DNA of 64,000 bases from Oxytricha trifallax (lineage: Eukaryota; Ciliophora; Spirotrichea; Sporadotrichida; Oxytrichidae). Below, in pieces: positions 11,301 to 20,819 of this stretch; within the stretch, counting starts at the first letter, position 1; every line of letters begins with the position of its first letter. Below the pieces are notes generated by a model. That model was not told where the DNA came from and ran no database searches. It saw nothing but the letters and a program-made list of their open reading frames with translations. The DNA is taken from NCBI GenBank assembly GCA_000711775.1, contig ARYC01000349.1, positions 1 through 64,000 of the forward strand, written 5' to 3'. The translations under genes were made by a program, and so were the position numbers.

Positions 11301-14300
11301 CCAATTCGCTGTTGATTCTTCAATAACATTTTAGTTGTATTATAAGAGTTGTTTCTAAGAAGTGAAAGATAGTTTGTACTTAATATAAAAATAATTTTTT
11401 CCTTCATTTATCATCATCAATTCATTCACTCATAGTATACTTAAATTTATTACTTGAATACATAAGAATAATACTATTTAATCGGCAACCCAGAGCTCTC
11501 ATTTAATAATTAATCTATTGCCTATATATTTAATAAATTATTTAAATTTTAGAATCATTCCTTTATCTAATTGAACAAGCAACATTGGCATGTGGTTCAT
11601 TCTCACAGGTTATCCAAATCAATCCAAGCTCTACTTTTATTACTGCGAACTAAATTTCTAAATCTATCTCTATCTAAACAAATTTAAAATTAAATTCCCT
11701 TATTATAATTAAAATTAAAAAGAAATTTTCTATAATTTATTAAATGATATGGCACATGCTGGAACATACTATGTAAACATTTAATTGACTTTTTTGAATC
11801 ATTTATACTACGACCCTCCAGATTATAATATCACTTATTATACTATCAAAATAATTGCTAAAGCTTACATTTTATATAATTTTAAAAATAAAAATTCCTT
11901 TTGACTCTTTAAATTTACAAATATTAATATAATGGCAATTTATTTTTATAATTTGAATATTAAAAGTTTTTGTCAAAGACAATCCTCCATATTTCTCTGC
12001 AGGTCAATTAGAAGATTAAGTTGTTATTAGTGGAACACTTAAGAAGTATAAGCTTCCAGAAGTTGTTGATTGGGAAAATGATGACTATTTAATAACTCTA
12101 ATAAAAACCCCAAAACCCCTTAGTGAAGTTTGTGAGTGCTTTAATTTGTAGGGTATAGTTGGGGGTCTTATTAGGGTTAGTAGAGAAAAAACAGGTTTTA
12201 TATGAATTTAATGAATATTTAATGAGTATTAGTGTAATTAATTCAAACAAATTTTATCTGCTTATCTTTGTGATACCTCTTGAATTTAGCAGTCTTTAGT
12301 TGTTCCATTATATCATCCAATGATTACCTTGGGTATGCTGGAGCTTTTACGATGACCATCTCAACTATCTTTTTAATTTCATTTCATATTTCATCTTGTT
12401 TAATATGTTAGCAGCCAAACTTATTGATTATTTCTCATGCTTTGTTCCAAAGTATAACATACTTTCCATATCGCACTCTAAGATAATTGCAGCTACCGCC
12501 CAAATATCCCATTATACAGAGCCATTAGTCCATTTTTCTCTTATTGGGAAGTATCCTGGAGTGCCTAAAACCTTAGCTAAAGTCACTATCTCTTGTCTTA
12601 TTGCTCTGTTGAAATCTATGACTACTACTTCTAAAGGGCAGAGATTCAGCATTATATTATCTGGCTTCAAATCTCTATTAACATACCCTAGATCATGGAG
12701 CTCTTTTACACCCTTAGTAATTTCTGTGAGTTTCTCATTCAAATCATCAGGATATCTATTATGGTAGAGATACTCTCTTAGAGTCATTTCAAACTTCTTG
12801 AGTCTCAAAGCAATAAAACCATGACCAAGTATAACGCCGTCGAGCTTAGCTAAAGTTCTTGCATTATCTTTTCTAAACCTCTCTCAGCACTATGTATTTA
12901 TTTGCAAACTCATTTTAATATAGCTCGTTCTTAATGAGATACTTGAATGGATATACTTTGTAAGTAAATTCATCAATAACTATAAGTTTTACTTAGTTTA
13001 TTTGGTACCTCAATATTCAAATAGTTCTCAATACAACTGCTTATGTCAACTGCCTTTAATGCAGGTATATAAAGCGAATAAGTTGAAATAAGAATGATGA
13101 TTAAAATTAAATGCAAAATTTAAATCGAACAAGCATTAGTACGGAGTCTTGTAGTGTCTTAAAACCTCCTTTTTCTTCGTTATCTTCTTCATCTTCATCA
13201 TACTTCATTGAAGTCGAAATCATGAAAACCATTCGCGTTGAGCTCCTGATCTTTCCGACGTCAAAAATATCTAAGCTACTGATGCTGAAGCTGCAACCTC
13301 GACCACTTCTCACTTTAAGACTGCCTTGCTGGAGATGCTGTTGGCCTTAGAAAGTCAACCATGTTTAGCAACAATTTTAGAAATTAGAGGTGTTTAATAA
13401 GTTAAATTTAACAAATTAAAACTTTTTTAATTTTAATGATCAGAAATTAAAGTTTCTACTAATAGGTTTAATTTATAAGGAATTTTAAATAGGGATGTTT
13501 TAATTAATTTTAATCAGATGTGTATTAATTAAGACCTTGTTAAATTTAATTTATTAAACATCTCTAATTTCTAAAATTGTTGCTAAACATGGTTGACTTT
13601 CTAAGGCCAACAGCATCTCCAGCAAGGCAGTCTTAAAGTGAGAAGTGGTCGAGGTTGCAGCTTCAGCATCAGTAGCTTAGATATTTTTTACGTCGGAAAG
13701 ATCAGGAGCTCAACGCGAATGGTTTTCATGATTTCGACTACAATGAAGTATGATGAAGATGAAGAAGATAACGAAGAAAAAGGAGGTTTTAAGACACTTT
13801 AAGACTCCATACTAATGCTTGTTCGATTTAAATTTTGCATTTAATTTTAAACATCATTCTTATTTCAACTTATTCGCTTTACATTGCTTTCTCTCTCTTA
13901 TAAGTATGCTATATACATAATATTTGCTGGTTGGTTCATAGACTCAAATCTCTTTTAAGCCTCTCCTACCCTACTGTTCTTTTTATGCCTCGAGAGAATT
14001 ATTTTTTCTTTTAGCAGGTACAAGCTTTAAAGTCTCCTCATTTTTAATGCCTCTTTACTTTGGCTGAGTGAGTATAAGACTTCATGCATGTTGTGCACAA
14101 ATATCTACTATCTTAACTTTATCATGCTTAAAATAGATCTTAGCTCTCCCAGAGTGTACCTCTTTGATATGCCTCTTCAAGCTAGACTCAGTTGAGAAGA
14201 AATTTTAGCAGTCTTCACATTAAAATGTTTTAATTTTTTCTATTGGTTGTTGTTCCTTATCTTCCTCAACCAATTCAACTTATGTCTAAACTCCAATCTC

Positions 14301-17300
14301 TGCACTCTACATCTTGTTTTAAACTTAAATTTTAAAGACATCACTCAGCTTCAAACTCTAGAGATCTTAGCTCAGCTTCCTTTTCAATATAAATTACTTT
14401 TGGTTTCTTGGAGGACCCAAAGTTGAGCAATGATTAACCTGCTCCAAGAGAAACTGCCTTACGATTTAAGTTAGCCGCCATGTTAAAATTCGAATTTAAA
14501 TTATTATTATTAATGAGTAATAACTTCCCTAGCTAAAGTATAGTTGAGTAGGAGTTTACCCTGTAGCAATAATGGTTGATTTTGAAGAGTTAGACATCAT
14601 ATTTATACTAAGTTTATAACTATAAATCTTTTAATTTGATGCTTAATATTTTTAATTTTGGTACCAACTGAGAAAAAATTCAGGTTGGTACTGGTACCAA
14701 TTAGGTTTTGAACCATTTTGGAACTTTTCCATTAAAACCTCATTAGTTTAAAACTAGGTACTAATTAAGTTTTGGTACTATTAAATTGGTACCAATTAAA
14801 ATTAAACGAATTTAGTACCAGTACTAATTAAATTTAAACAAATTTAGTACTAATTTAATGGAACTAAATTGATAAAAATGGAGCTCAATCTCTGCAGTTT
14901 GTTACAGCTTCTGCAAACTTTCTCCACGTATCTTTGCAGGGTTGATCCCCTATAAGATGCCCATATTTAATAGTAAAAATTTAAACAATAGGATCTAGAA
15001 GTCTATAAATTATAATTTGAAATTCATTAATAGGAAGAGGAACAAAGATGGAATCACTCAATGATCAAATGAAAAGAGTCGAGGCTCAAGAAATGATATC
15101 AAGATTCAGAAGTAAGGAAGATCTATATCGATACCTAACTTTACATGGTAAGATAACTTGATGACTATTTACATATTATACAGTTGGTTTATTCCTTCCA
15201 ACGATGGAAGGTACCAAAATTTCATTCTTGAAAGCAATACTTTGTGAGGAGAAGAAAGCTTTTAAAAATAAAGAGATTAAACTAATAGAAATTCCTAACT
15301 ACCCTGAGATTTCAGTCACTAATCTTTATGAGGATGCCATGTAAGATGAGGAGGTGGTAGTTTACCTTCCTACCAAGAAACAACTCTCTAATAAACTACC
15401 AGAGAGGAACTTTTTCTTTGGTGTTCTTGGTACAATAAAAGAAGAGTACCTCAGAGAAATAATTGAAGAAGCACATAAGAAACGATATTCTATCTCTCCT
15501 GAAGACTAGAAGAAGCAAGGCATTCTAATAAGCTCAGCTTGGCTAGAGGAACTTAAGAAGCATCCTTGGAGACAGGCTTTAAGAAACTAACCATCCATCT
15601 GGCTAACAAATCCTGGGAGCCAAACAAAAAACCCGGTCTCCAATACAGGACACGAATGGTAGCAAGAAAGGGAAGAAAGAGCATAAATGATTATATATTC
15701 CTGGTTGGTTTAATCCCCAATATTAATTTCTGTAAAGCATTAAATAATAATAATAATAAGAAGCATCCTTATCTTTCAAGTAAGCTTTGAAATATAACTT
15801 TGTAGGAAAATCTGGCACTGGTATATATCTTATGAAAGAGCATGCAAAGGTTCACAGAGATAGAAAGTCGCAGACAATTTATGAGGTGAGCAAGAGGCTT
15901 TATAAAGATATCTAAAAACCAGATGAAATGAACATAGATGCTGATGCTGGCACTAAGAGAAGAAATATGGGCCCAAGCAAGCCATAGAAGAAAGAGAAGC
16001 CAAACCCCTTTATGGGCCAATTTAATATGTGAATATATTCATTCGTTTAAATCTAAAACTTATTTATAAACATTCATTCTTCCCTCTCTCGCACAAATTG
16101 TTGTCTTATCTACGCTCACTCTCTTACAGCTGCTTTGAATTAAGTCTACTGTATCGATGGGCAAGTCATGCATAAGATGATACAGCAGCAGCTTCTTGTA
16201 GTGAGTCTTGATTTAACTCCAGTAGAATTCAATTCCATTAAATTATGGGCTATAAGGAACGTTGTATACAGGAGTTATGTTTAGCTCTTCATAAGCTTTC
16301 TTAGACTCCTTAGTCTTATGAACTGAGAGGTTATCAACAAACAGGATGATCTCTTGGTTACTATACTTCTCTCTGAGCTTATGTAGGAACTCTATATACT
16401 ACTCTCGCTTAATAGAGCGAGGGTGAATAACATAACTCTCTAGGCCTGAATCTTCACTTATACCAGCTAAAATTGCATGGGTGACTACCTTCACTTTTTA
16501 ATCATAGACTTCTATATTATCATACTTCTTATACCAAGACTTATTAATAAAGGTGTTGAAGGTGAACACAGCTTCATCAGCGTGTATGAACTTGATGTTA
16601 TTAGTAATAGCTCTCTGCATTTAATCATATATATAGTTTAAATTATTACTATAAAATGGCACTGTAAAATCAATCACTCTCTTCACTCTGTTGACAGTCT
16701 AGAAAGTATTACCATTTCGTCTATAAATATAAGCTATAGTCTAAGGAGAGATAAGCATGTCAGGAATCCTGCGATGAAACATCACAGCTCGCTAGTCCAG
16801 TGGAAAGTGTGCCCAATACTTTAAAGTTTTCGAGTTGCAGAGGTAGTCAATATGGTGAGCTGTGAGAACTTTTAATTTCTTGCAGGATGCTTTCAAGTGC
16901 CTGAATTATAATGCTAAACAGCCAACAAGCAAAGATACCTAACTTTTGAGACTCTTGCGCAGGAGCTTTGCTATTACTGCATATTTCATTACTGGTTTTA
17001 GTTAGTCTATATTAATACTCGCACAATACCTAAGCTTAAGCAGTAAATCTAAATATTACTCATCATAAATAGACCCTAAATTTCGCTAATTTCTATTTCT
17101 CACTCATATTGCAATTTGACCTAATTTCTCTACTAACCCCAATAAGACCCCAACTATACCCTACAAATCAAAGCACTTGTAAACCTCACTAAGGGGTTTT
17201 GGGGTTTTGAATGTCCACGTCTGTATAATCCTTCACAAAAATATAAAAATAAAATAATGAAATTATTAATTCACAACTCTCATAGGTGATGAACTCGTAT

Positions 17301-19090
17301 TTAATCCTAGTTCAATTTATGTTGGCACATATAAAGTTGAAATAAAATTGAATTAGAAAAATTATACAAGTTTGTAAAATGCATACAGATTCAAATTGAC
17401 AGTGCTAAAGTCGACCACTTCATCTGATCCGAATTAAGATGGAGTTGAGCAAGAAAACAAGGTTTAGAGTTCAGATTTATACAATCCAGAAACTGATACA
17501 TGGAGTGATAGCAAATCTTCTGTGTTTTCAGGTGATGATAAAATAATCAAAGAATACTTGAAAGCTAAAATTTCATACATCTCAGCTACAGGTGAAATGA
17601 CAATAATTTTTGATAATTAAATGATGATACCTACAAATTATTCATTTACTCTTAATGACAGTTTATAAATAACTTTAGTACAAACCACCAGAAAGTTAAA
17701 GGTTTAATATTCTATTAACTCTTTTCAGGGACAGATATTGAAGTTACAGCTATCTTTTCCTATCAAAGCAAAATAGTATGATTAATTAATGTATAGAATC
17801 TATATTTATTGAATATAAAGCTCAGTATATTTCATCCATTTAGGTAAGCAATTTCAATTTTAATAGTTTTTAGTTAGACCAAATATATGTGACTTTTGTA
17901 AAAAACTTGCTTTACAAAAACGCAAAAAATGATAAGATAGTTACAAAGAGATACTAAATTTCTAAAACTATGCCTCCTTAAATTACTCAAAGTATTATGC
18001 TTTAAGCATTATATTATATCTGTAGATTCGTATGATTTAGCTAGCAGCGTAGCAACCGCTGTATCAGTCACCATGTCAACTGTTTTTGGGACTAATTTTG
18101 TCTTGAATTTGATTCTGTAAAATTTTTCTATGAGTCTCATAATATTATTGTAGTGGACTAAGCTTGTAGTAACTTTGGAGCATGTTTGAGGGATTTCAAT
18201 TTATTTCCCATCTTCCATTAGTATAGATTATTATGCCTGCCAATACTCTCTATTTCTTTGGATTCATAAATGATATAGCAAGCTTAAATCTCATACCAGT
18301 TGACAACTTAAATTCTATGGTCTTTGAATTTGATTAATTCGATGAAAATCCATATAATGAATACTTTTAAATGATGAACTACTAATTGTATAATAATACA
18401 ATAAAGCGATATTTATATTTTATTTTCTATATATTAATGTAAAACTAATCAGTTAACTCAATCCAATCTCTAGGGTTACTTTACTATATATACATAGCTC
18501 AACTTTTAATCATAATAATTGCAGTCCTTCTGAAACTACTTAATATTACATATAAATTGTAAGTCCAACATGGGTTTAATTGTTTTATAGATAAACAGCA
18601 AAGAAATTTTACAATCTTGTGATATTCAATTTGCTGATTAAGTTTTTTATTGAAAATCACATTGAGCTTTTTCTATGCTGCTTTATAAACTCCTTAAGTG
18701 TAAGTAAACTTTTATTATTTTAAAATTGGTTTAGATTGAGATAAAATACACTGGTGACATATTTTAAAAAAATATATTTTTATAAATTAGTTTAGTGATT
18801 GATAATAAAAATAATATATCAATAAAATTTAATTCCATCTATGAACACTATTGCACATATATTAATAATACATAATGGGGTCTTTACTGAGTTTAATGAT
18901 TCTGTTTCAATCGTTTATCTTTCCCATTTATGCAATATTTTTGATAAAACAACACAAATTCAATATGAAATTTGAAGAATATAATGACAGTACTTTCAAG
19001 AAATATAGTTCATTTACAACAGACTTAAAAAATGAGGGAACTTTAGCAATCTGTTACAATCCAATTTAATTGATAAGAAAATAGATATAT
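8341..19090 (+). CDS. Gene 1: large CADG-like multi-helix membrane protein, germline form in many blocks
   Basis: Coding blocks on + are separated by AT-rich non-coding DNA and mobile elements. In order they match the blocks of genes 2 and 3. They are an N-terminal piece (IGMIFQQWGTTVQLV, 8341-8392), ectodomain blocks from 8568 to 11870, a cadherin-like motif LPEVVDWENDDY (11973-12102), a juxtamembrane block (17285-17770), and a C-terminal multi-helix region (18020-19090) with INDIASLNLIPVD. The TBE at 12103-17209 sits between two blocks, directly after the LPEVVD block. The product is probably an integral surface or membrane protein with a large extracellular part. Similarity to ciliate proteins annotated as Cadg-domain proteins is from memory of the motif, not from a search. 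The N-terminus is not found and the C-terminal end may lie at 33345-34497. Confidence 0.75.
8568..8850 (+). CDS. Gene 1 coding blocks near the N-terminal side
   Basis: The first block reads DVLNFMQAGNQTALFYQRY and continues to FEYFVIPASEYTQTVTAIT at about 8712. A second piece at about 8785-8850 reads LNQLGLGYLTYMPVSTTVQ. Codon use is more balanced than in the AT-rich surroundings. Downstream the gene is interrupted by the foldback element at 8883-9831. Confidence 0.65.
8883..9831. repeat. Foldback element, copy 1
   Basis: A near-palindromic element bounded by ATTGTTGGAA and TTCCTCCAAT. It has long inverted arms that include GTGGCAGTTAAAGTTGG (9480) and CCAACTTTAACTGCCA in mirrored form (GGGCAACTTTAACTGCCAC near 9750). 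The same element occurs at 38095-38510. This copy is longer only because a second element (8926-9451) has inserted into its left arm. It has no coding capacity and probably lies inside an IES of gene 1. Confidence 0.8.
8926..9451. mobile_element. 526-bp inverted-repeat element with poly-G/poly-C ends, nested in foldback copy 1
   Basis: The element begins with nine G and AAAGTTT (8926) and ends with AAACTTT and nine C (9451). The inverted ends also share GTGCA. It is flanked by an 8-bp direct repeat TAAATTAA (8918-8925 and 9452-9459), which I read as a target-site duplication. The interior is AT-rich with no ORF, so this is a MITE-like non-autonomous element. Confidence 0.75.
9921..10620 (+). 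CDS. Gene 1 ectodomain blocks
   Basis: Three blocks are visible: 9921-10105 (KPDIKLSYTLGHMTSPTYS), 10148-10360 (ALENPFPAGIKQIVQEPG), and 10382-10620 (INGTYAFSERIDCYFEEEF). They are separated by short AT-rich gaps with frame changes, so they are probably MDSs joined during macronuclear development. Several cysteines and no membrane segment fit an extracellular domain. Confidence 0.65.
11265..12102 (+). CDS. Gene 1 ectodomain blocks with the cadherin-like motif
   Basis: The blocks are 11265-11392 (SLYYPDDFQFAVDSSITFQ), 11570-11710 (EQATLACGSFSQVIQINPSS), 11740-11870 (MAHAGTYYVNIQLTF), and 11973-12102 (NPPYFSAGQLEDQVV then KLPEVVDWENDDY). The last aligns with gene 3 (NFPYFAENP, LPDIINEQG) and gene 2 (NFPFFEYHP, LPDIVNEEG). 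This alignment is the main evidence that the three genes are paralogs. The last block abuts the TBE insertion. Confidence 0.75.
12103..12188 (+). repeat. TBE left inverted terminal repeat
   Basis: It starts with five A, CCCC, AAAA, CCCC and then TTAGTGAAG. It matches the right end with few substitutions and one extra G near 12166. The first base is A where the right end has C. Confidence 0.9.
12243..14481 (-). pseudogene. TBE zinc-finger and protein-kinase gene, frameshifted
   Basis: This corresponds to the '57 kDa' zinc-finger/kinase gene known from TBEs. From ATG 14481 the minus strand encodes MAANLNRKAVSLG, then a C2H2 finger (CEDCQNFFSTESSLKRHIKE, about 14180-14230), then a second finger (CTTCMKSYTHSAKVKRH) in another frame. 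After a 0.8-kb inverted duplication comes a kinase domain: NRDLKPDN (catalytic loop, with Asn for the usual His), VVIDFNRA (in place of DFG), and the end QIKFV at TGA 12243. Breaks are an in-frame TGA near 14357, frame changes near 14090, 12960, 12850 and 12390, and the duplication. The kinase has lost canonical residues, and the gene is unlikely to give a functional protein here. Confidence 0.8.
13068..13884. repeat. Inverted duplication inside the TBE
   Basis: Arms of about 330 bp (13068-13400 and 13555-13884) are nearly identical in mirror orientation and flank a spacer of about 150 bp. The arm includes the stretch encoding an acidic tract (KYDEDEEDNEEKGG on -). It sits between the zinc-finger part and the kinase part of the minus-strand gene. 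The overlapping open frames on both strands are a by-product of this symmetry. Confidence 0.85.
14640..14880. repeat. TBE spacer with short GGTACCAATTAA-type repeats
   Basis: Between the divergent zinc-finger/kinase gene and the + strand gene, variants of TTGGTACCAATTAA and TTAGTACTAATTAA recur about ten times in both orientations. This may be the shared promoter region, but there is no direct evidence for that. Confidence 0.5.
15048..16032 (+). pseudogene. TBE unknown-function gene (+), one frameshift
   Basis: It probably corresponds to the third TBE ORF, the one of unknown function. ATG 15048 (MESLNDQMKRVEAQEM) leads to a 36-nt intron 15148-15183, after which the frame continues (VGLFLPTMEGTKISF to SSAWLEELKKHP). 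Near 15555-15570 the coding frame shifts by one (LETGFKKLTIHLANKSW). A second putative intron of about 27 nt (about 15779-15805) precedes KSGTGIYLMKEHAKVHRD and a basic C-terminus ending at TGA 16032. The protein is charged and Lys-rich with no catalytic motif I recognise. It ends 7 bp before the stop of the convergent transposase. The frame change could be a mutation, a sequencing error or a missed intron. Confidence 0.7.
16039..17107 (-). CDS. TBE transposase (D34E, about 42 kDa)
   Basis: A DDE transposase for cut-and-paste movement. TBE transposases are needed for genome rearrangement in Oxytricha (established knowledge). The minus strand is open from upstream of the internal ATG at 16989 to TGA 16039. 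The catalytic residues are Asp in HADEAVF, Asp in LFVDNLSVHK, and Glu in NGIEFYW, with 34 residues between the last two. The family N-terminus (NLGSIYDEQYLDLLLKL) is upstream of 16989 and in frame, but the only suitable ATG (17107) is out of frame with it, so one small indel near the start is likely. If that is real, the shortened form would start at 16989. It lies next to the right terminal repeat. Confidence 0.85.
17125..17209 (-). repeat. TBE right inverted terminal repeat
   Basis: It ends in GGGGTTTTGGGGTTTTG and is followed by AAT. Its reverse complement matches the left repeat through GTTAGTAGAGAAA. Confidence 0.9.
17285..17770 (+). CDS. Gene 1 juxtamembrane block
   Basis: A 160-residue open block follows the TBE, with GDELVFNPSSIYVGTYKVEI at its start and KAKISYISATGEMTIIFDN near its middle. 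The latter matches LKGRIQKITINGELRLVFEK of gene 3 and KGKIQKITIDGQLRIVFEK of gene 2, in the same place relative to the multi-helix domain. Unlike the other genes it carries an extra acidic and serine-rich stretch (about 17400-17530). Confidence 0.75.
18020..19090 (+). CDS. Gene 1 C-terminal multi-helix region
   Basis: The blocks are 18025-18400 (SSVATAVSVTMSTVFGTNF, HLPLVQIIMPANT, INDIASLNLIPVD, FDENPYNEYFQMMN), 18465-18560 (a hydrophobic helix around IAQLLIIIIAVLLKLL), 18598-18710 (FYNLVIFNLLIKFFIE), and 18873-19090 (FKKYSSFTTDLKNEG, LIRKQIYCLALMF). Each has a counterpart in genes 2 and 3, for example IEGFQLMTHLPLLN and GRRLLYSIVLVFL. Several hydrophobic segments predict a polytopic membrane domain. 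Confidence 0.75.
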
Positions 19091-19924
19091 TGCTTAGCTT
19101 TGATGTTTCTAGGTTATTGATAAATTACACAAAAATAAGGAAGTTTGATAATTAAAAAATACAAAATCAGTTTTTAAAAATATATTTTATAAAAAATGGA
19201 TTTAATAACAAAACATATGAAAATAAAACACAGGTTAGTTTGAGTACTCATAATATGTTTTTTAAAAGAATATATGCTAGAATTTTACTATATTATTTAA
19301 TCATTACAACTGAACACAGATAATAATTTTATAAGTAAGCAATAAGAATAAATTAGTTTCAGAAATTGAAAGTTTATTATTATGATCAAAATTATTTTCT
19401 GTTTAATCAATTGTAGTCACTGCTCTAAAATATAGAAGTAGAATTAAGAAAACTAAATTTATTCAAAATTTTTAATTCTCATATAAGTTAAAAATAAATT
19501 TTTTTAATATATTTTGATAAAATTGTTACGAAAATTACTTATATGATATTTTAAAACTGTAATCACATCCTCTTTTTATATATCATTTTCGAACATTTTC
19601 AATAACTTTTCCATTTATAATTAATTATGCGAAATTATATATTTATTCAGTTATTTATTACTTTAAATTACATTTCTAATTCAAAAATTCATGATCTATA
19701 ATAAGCTGGTGTGTAACTTTTATTCATAATATTTAGTAATATGATTTTCATGATATACCTTCTAATTGTGAAGCCTTTTCAAGAATTAAGACATAATTAA
19801 GTAATGATTATGAATGAAATAATATTTATGATCATCTGCTATTTCTTAATACCATTTTCTAATGCTTTTGATGTTGAAGTAGATCTAAGAATTATTATAG
19901 GATATTTACCAATATGAAGATTTT
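19091..19924. other. AT-rich stretch, no gene supported
   Basis: Non-coding AT-rich DNA after the last firm block of gene 1. A weak open piece (about 19380-19470) has no match in the paralogs. Confidence 0.4.
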
Positions 19925-20233
19925 GACCTACTGTTCAGACGGTTGCTCGACTGACTAATTCTGGTAGGGGAGGGGATTCGAAACCCAGGGTTCGCTGATA
20001 TTTGTACCAGGTAAAAAAAAGGAATATCCTAGAGTTCTGTAGTGTATGTACTTTTTAAAAAGCTTGGGATACTCGTCCGGAGCTGGTATGACGTTAAAAG
20101 GCTACACATAACCTTGTTATGAAATCCGGAGTGACTGCATCGACGAAAGGACACGAGTTTGGACTACAGTCGAGTTTGTTGGTGACCACATATAATGCTT
20201 CCAGAGAGGAGGTATGAGGAAGATAGTCTTCAG
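19925..20233 (+). repeat. SINE-like repeat with tRNA-like head, copy 1
   Basis: A GC-richer island of about 310 bp. Its first 60 bases resemble a tRNA gene: TGTTCAGACGG looks like box A, and about 35 bases later GATTCGAAACC looks like box B inside a GGG...CCC stem. Related copies lie on the minus strand at 43878-44135 and 50795-51118. They share further words downstream, including TATTTGTACC(A/T)GGTAAAAA, GGATACTCGTCC and GGTGACCACA. No ORF is conserved among the copies, so it is a non-coding dispersed repeat. Confidence 0.65.
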
Positions 20234-20819
20234 CATTTTTATCTTGATATTAATTTTATAATAACTTAACTAACAAACTAACTATCTATCCATTTACCAA
20301 TTTGCTTAACTTTAGTCTACTTGATAATTAACATATCAATAATAATATTATAAACATAATTAATAGAAGTAAAACTCATAATTGTTTTATAAAATCTAAG
20401 AATCAACTAATACAGATTAGAGAATATAAAATAAGTTATAAAAAACTGAAATAGGAATATATATACTATAATTTTAAAGCTTTAATTAATAAAATAATGG
20501 AGGGGGGGGGATTTTTTGCCCCCGAAATGGTATATAAACCCCTCGAAGGTATTTAACTGCCCTATTTAGAAATTTCCTGCTACATCCATAATATTTAAGA
20601 TTTTTTTTTGAAATTAGAAGAAGTTGAATAAAAAATAAATTAACAGAAAGTGAACTGTCATTCAATTAAAATGTAAATTAAAAAAATATTTTTAAAAATT
20701 AATTTTTTAGGGGTGGTAAGGTAAGAAATGTGAAATTTAGAGGATGATTTAAATACATTTATGAATTTAGTTTAAATACAAAGAGTCTTAATTCGTAGTT
20801 TGAATATTCTTAAATACAG
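20234..20819. other. Spacer upstream of the SecA-like ATPase gene
   Basis: AT-rich DNA with a run of nine G at 20502-20510. It presumably contains the promoter and perhaps the left end of element copy B, but no terminal repeat could be identified. Confidence 0.35.

Larger units (their letters stand above)
12103..17209. mobile_element. TBE: TBE-type transposon with telomere-repeat ends
   Basis: Inverted terminal repeats of about 85 bp (12103-12188 and 17125-17209) begin with AAAACCCCAAAACCCC, the hypotrich telomere repeat. A 3-bp direct repeat AAT flanks the element (12100-12102 and 17210-17212) and fits the known ANT target of TBEs. It carries three genes: a zinc-finger/kinase gene (-), an unknown gene (+), and a D34E transposase (-). 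TBEs are germline-limited and are removed during macronuclear development in Oxytricha (established knowledge). At 5107 bp it is about 1 kb longer than the 4.1 kb I remember for TBE1; an internal inverted duplication explains part of this. It separates two coding blocks of gene 1. Confidence 0.95.

Noticed and set aside
12396..12767. 123-aa ORF on +
   Set aside because: It is the antisense shadow of the kinase domain (NRDLKPDN) on the minus strand.
13111..13350. Serine-rich ORF on + overlapping a minus ORF
   Set aside because: Both frames arise from the arms of the TBE inverted duplication. The acidic tract on the minus strand is the better coding candidate.
20502..20510. G-run at 20502 as the left end of an element ending near 33200
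   Set aside because: No matching C-run or mirrored end sequence was found on the right side.
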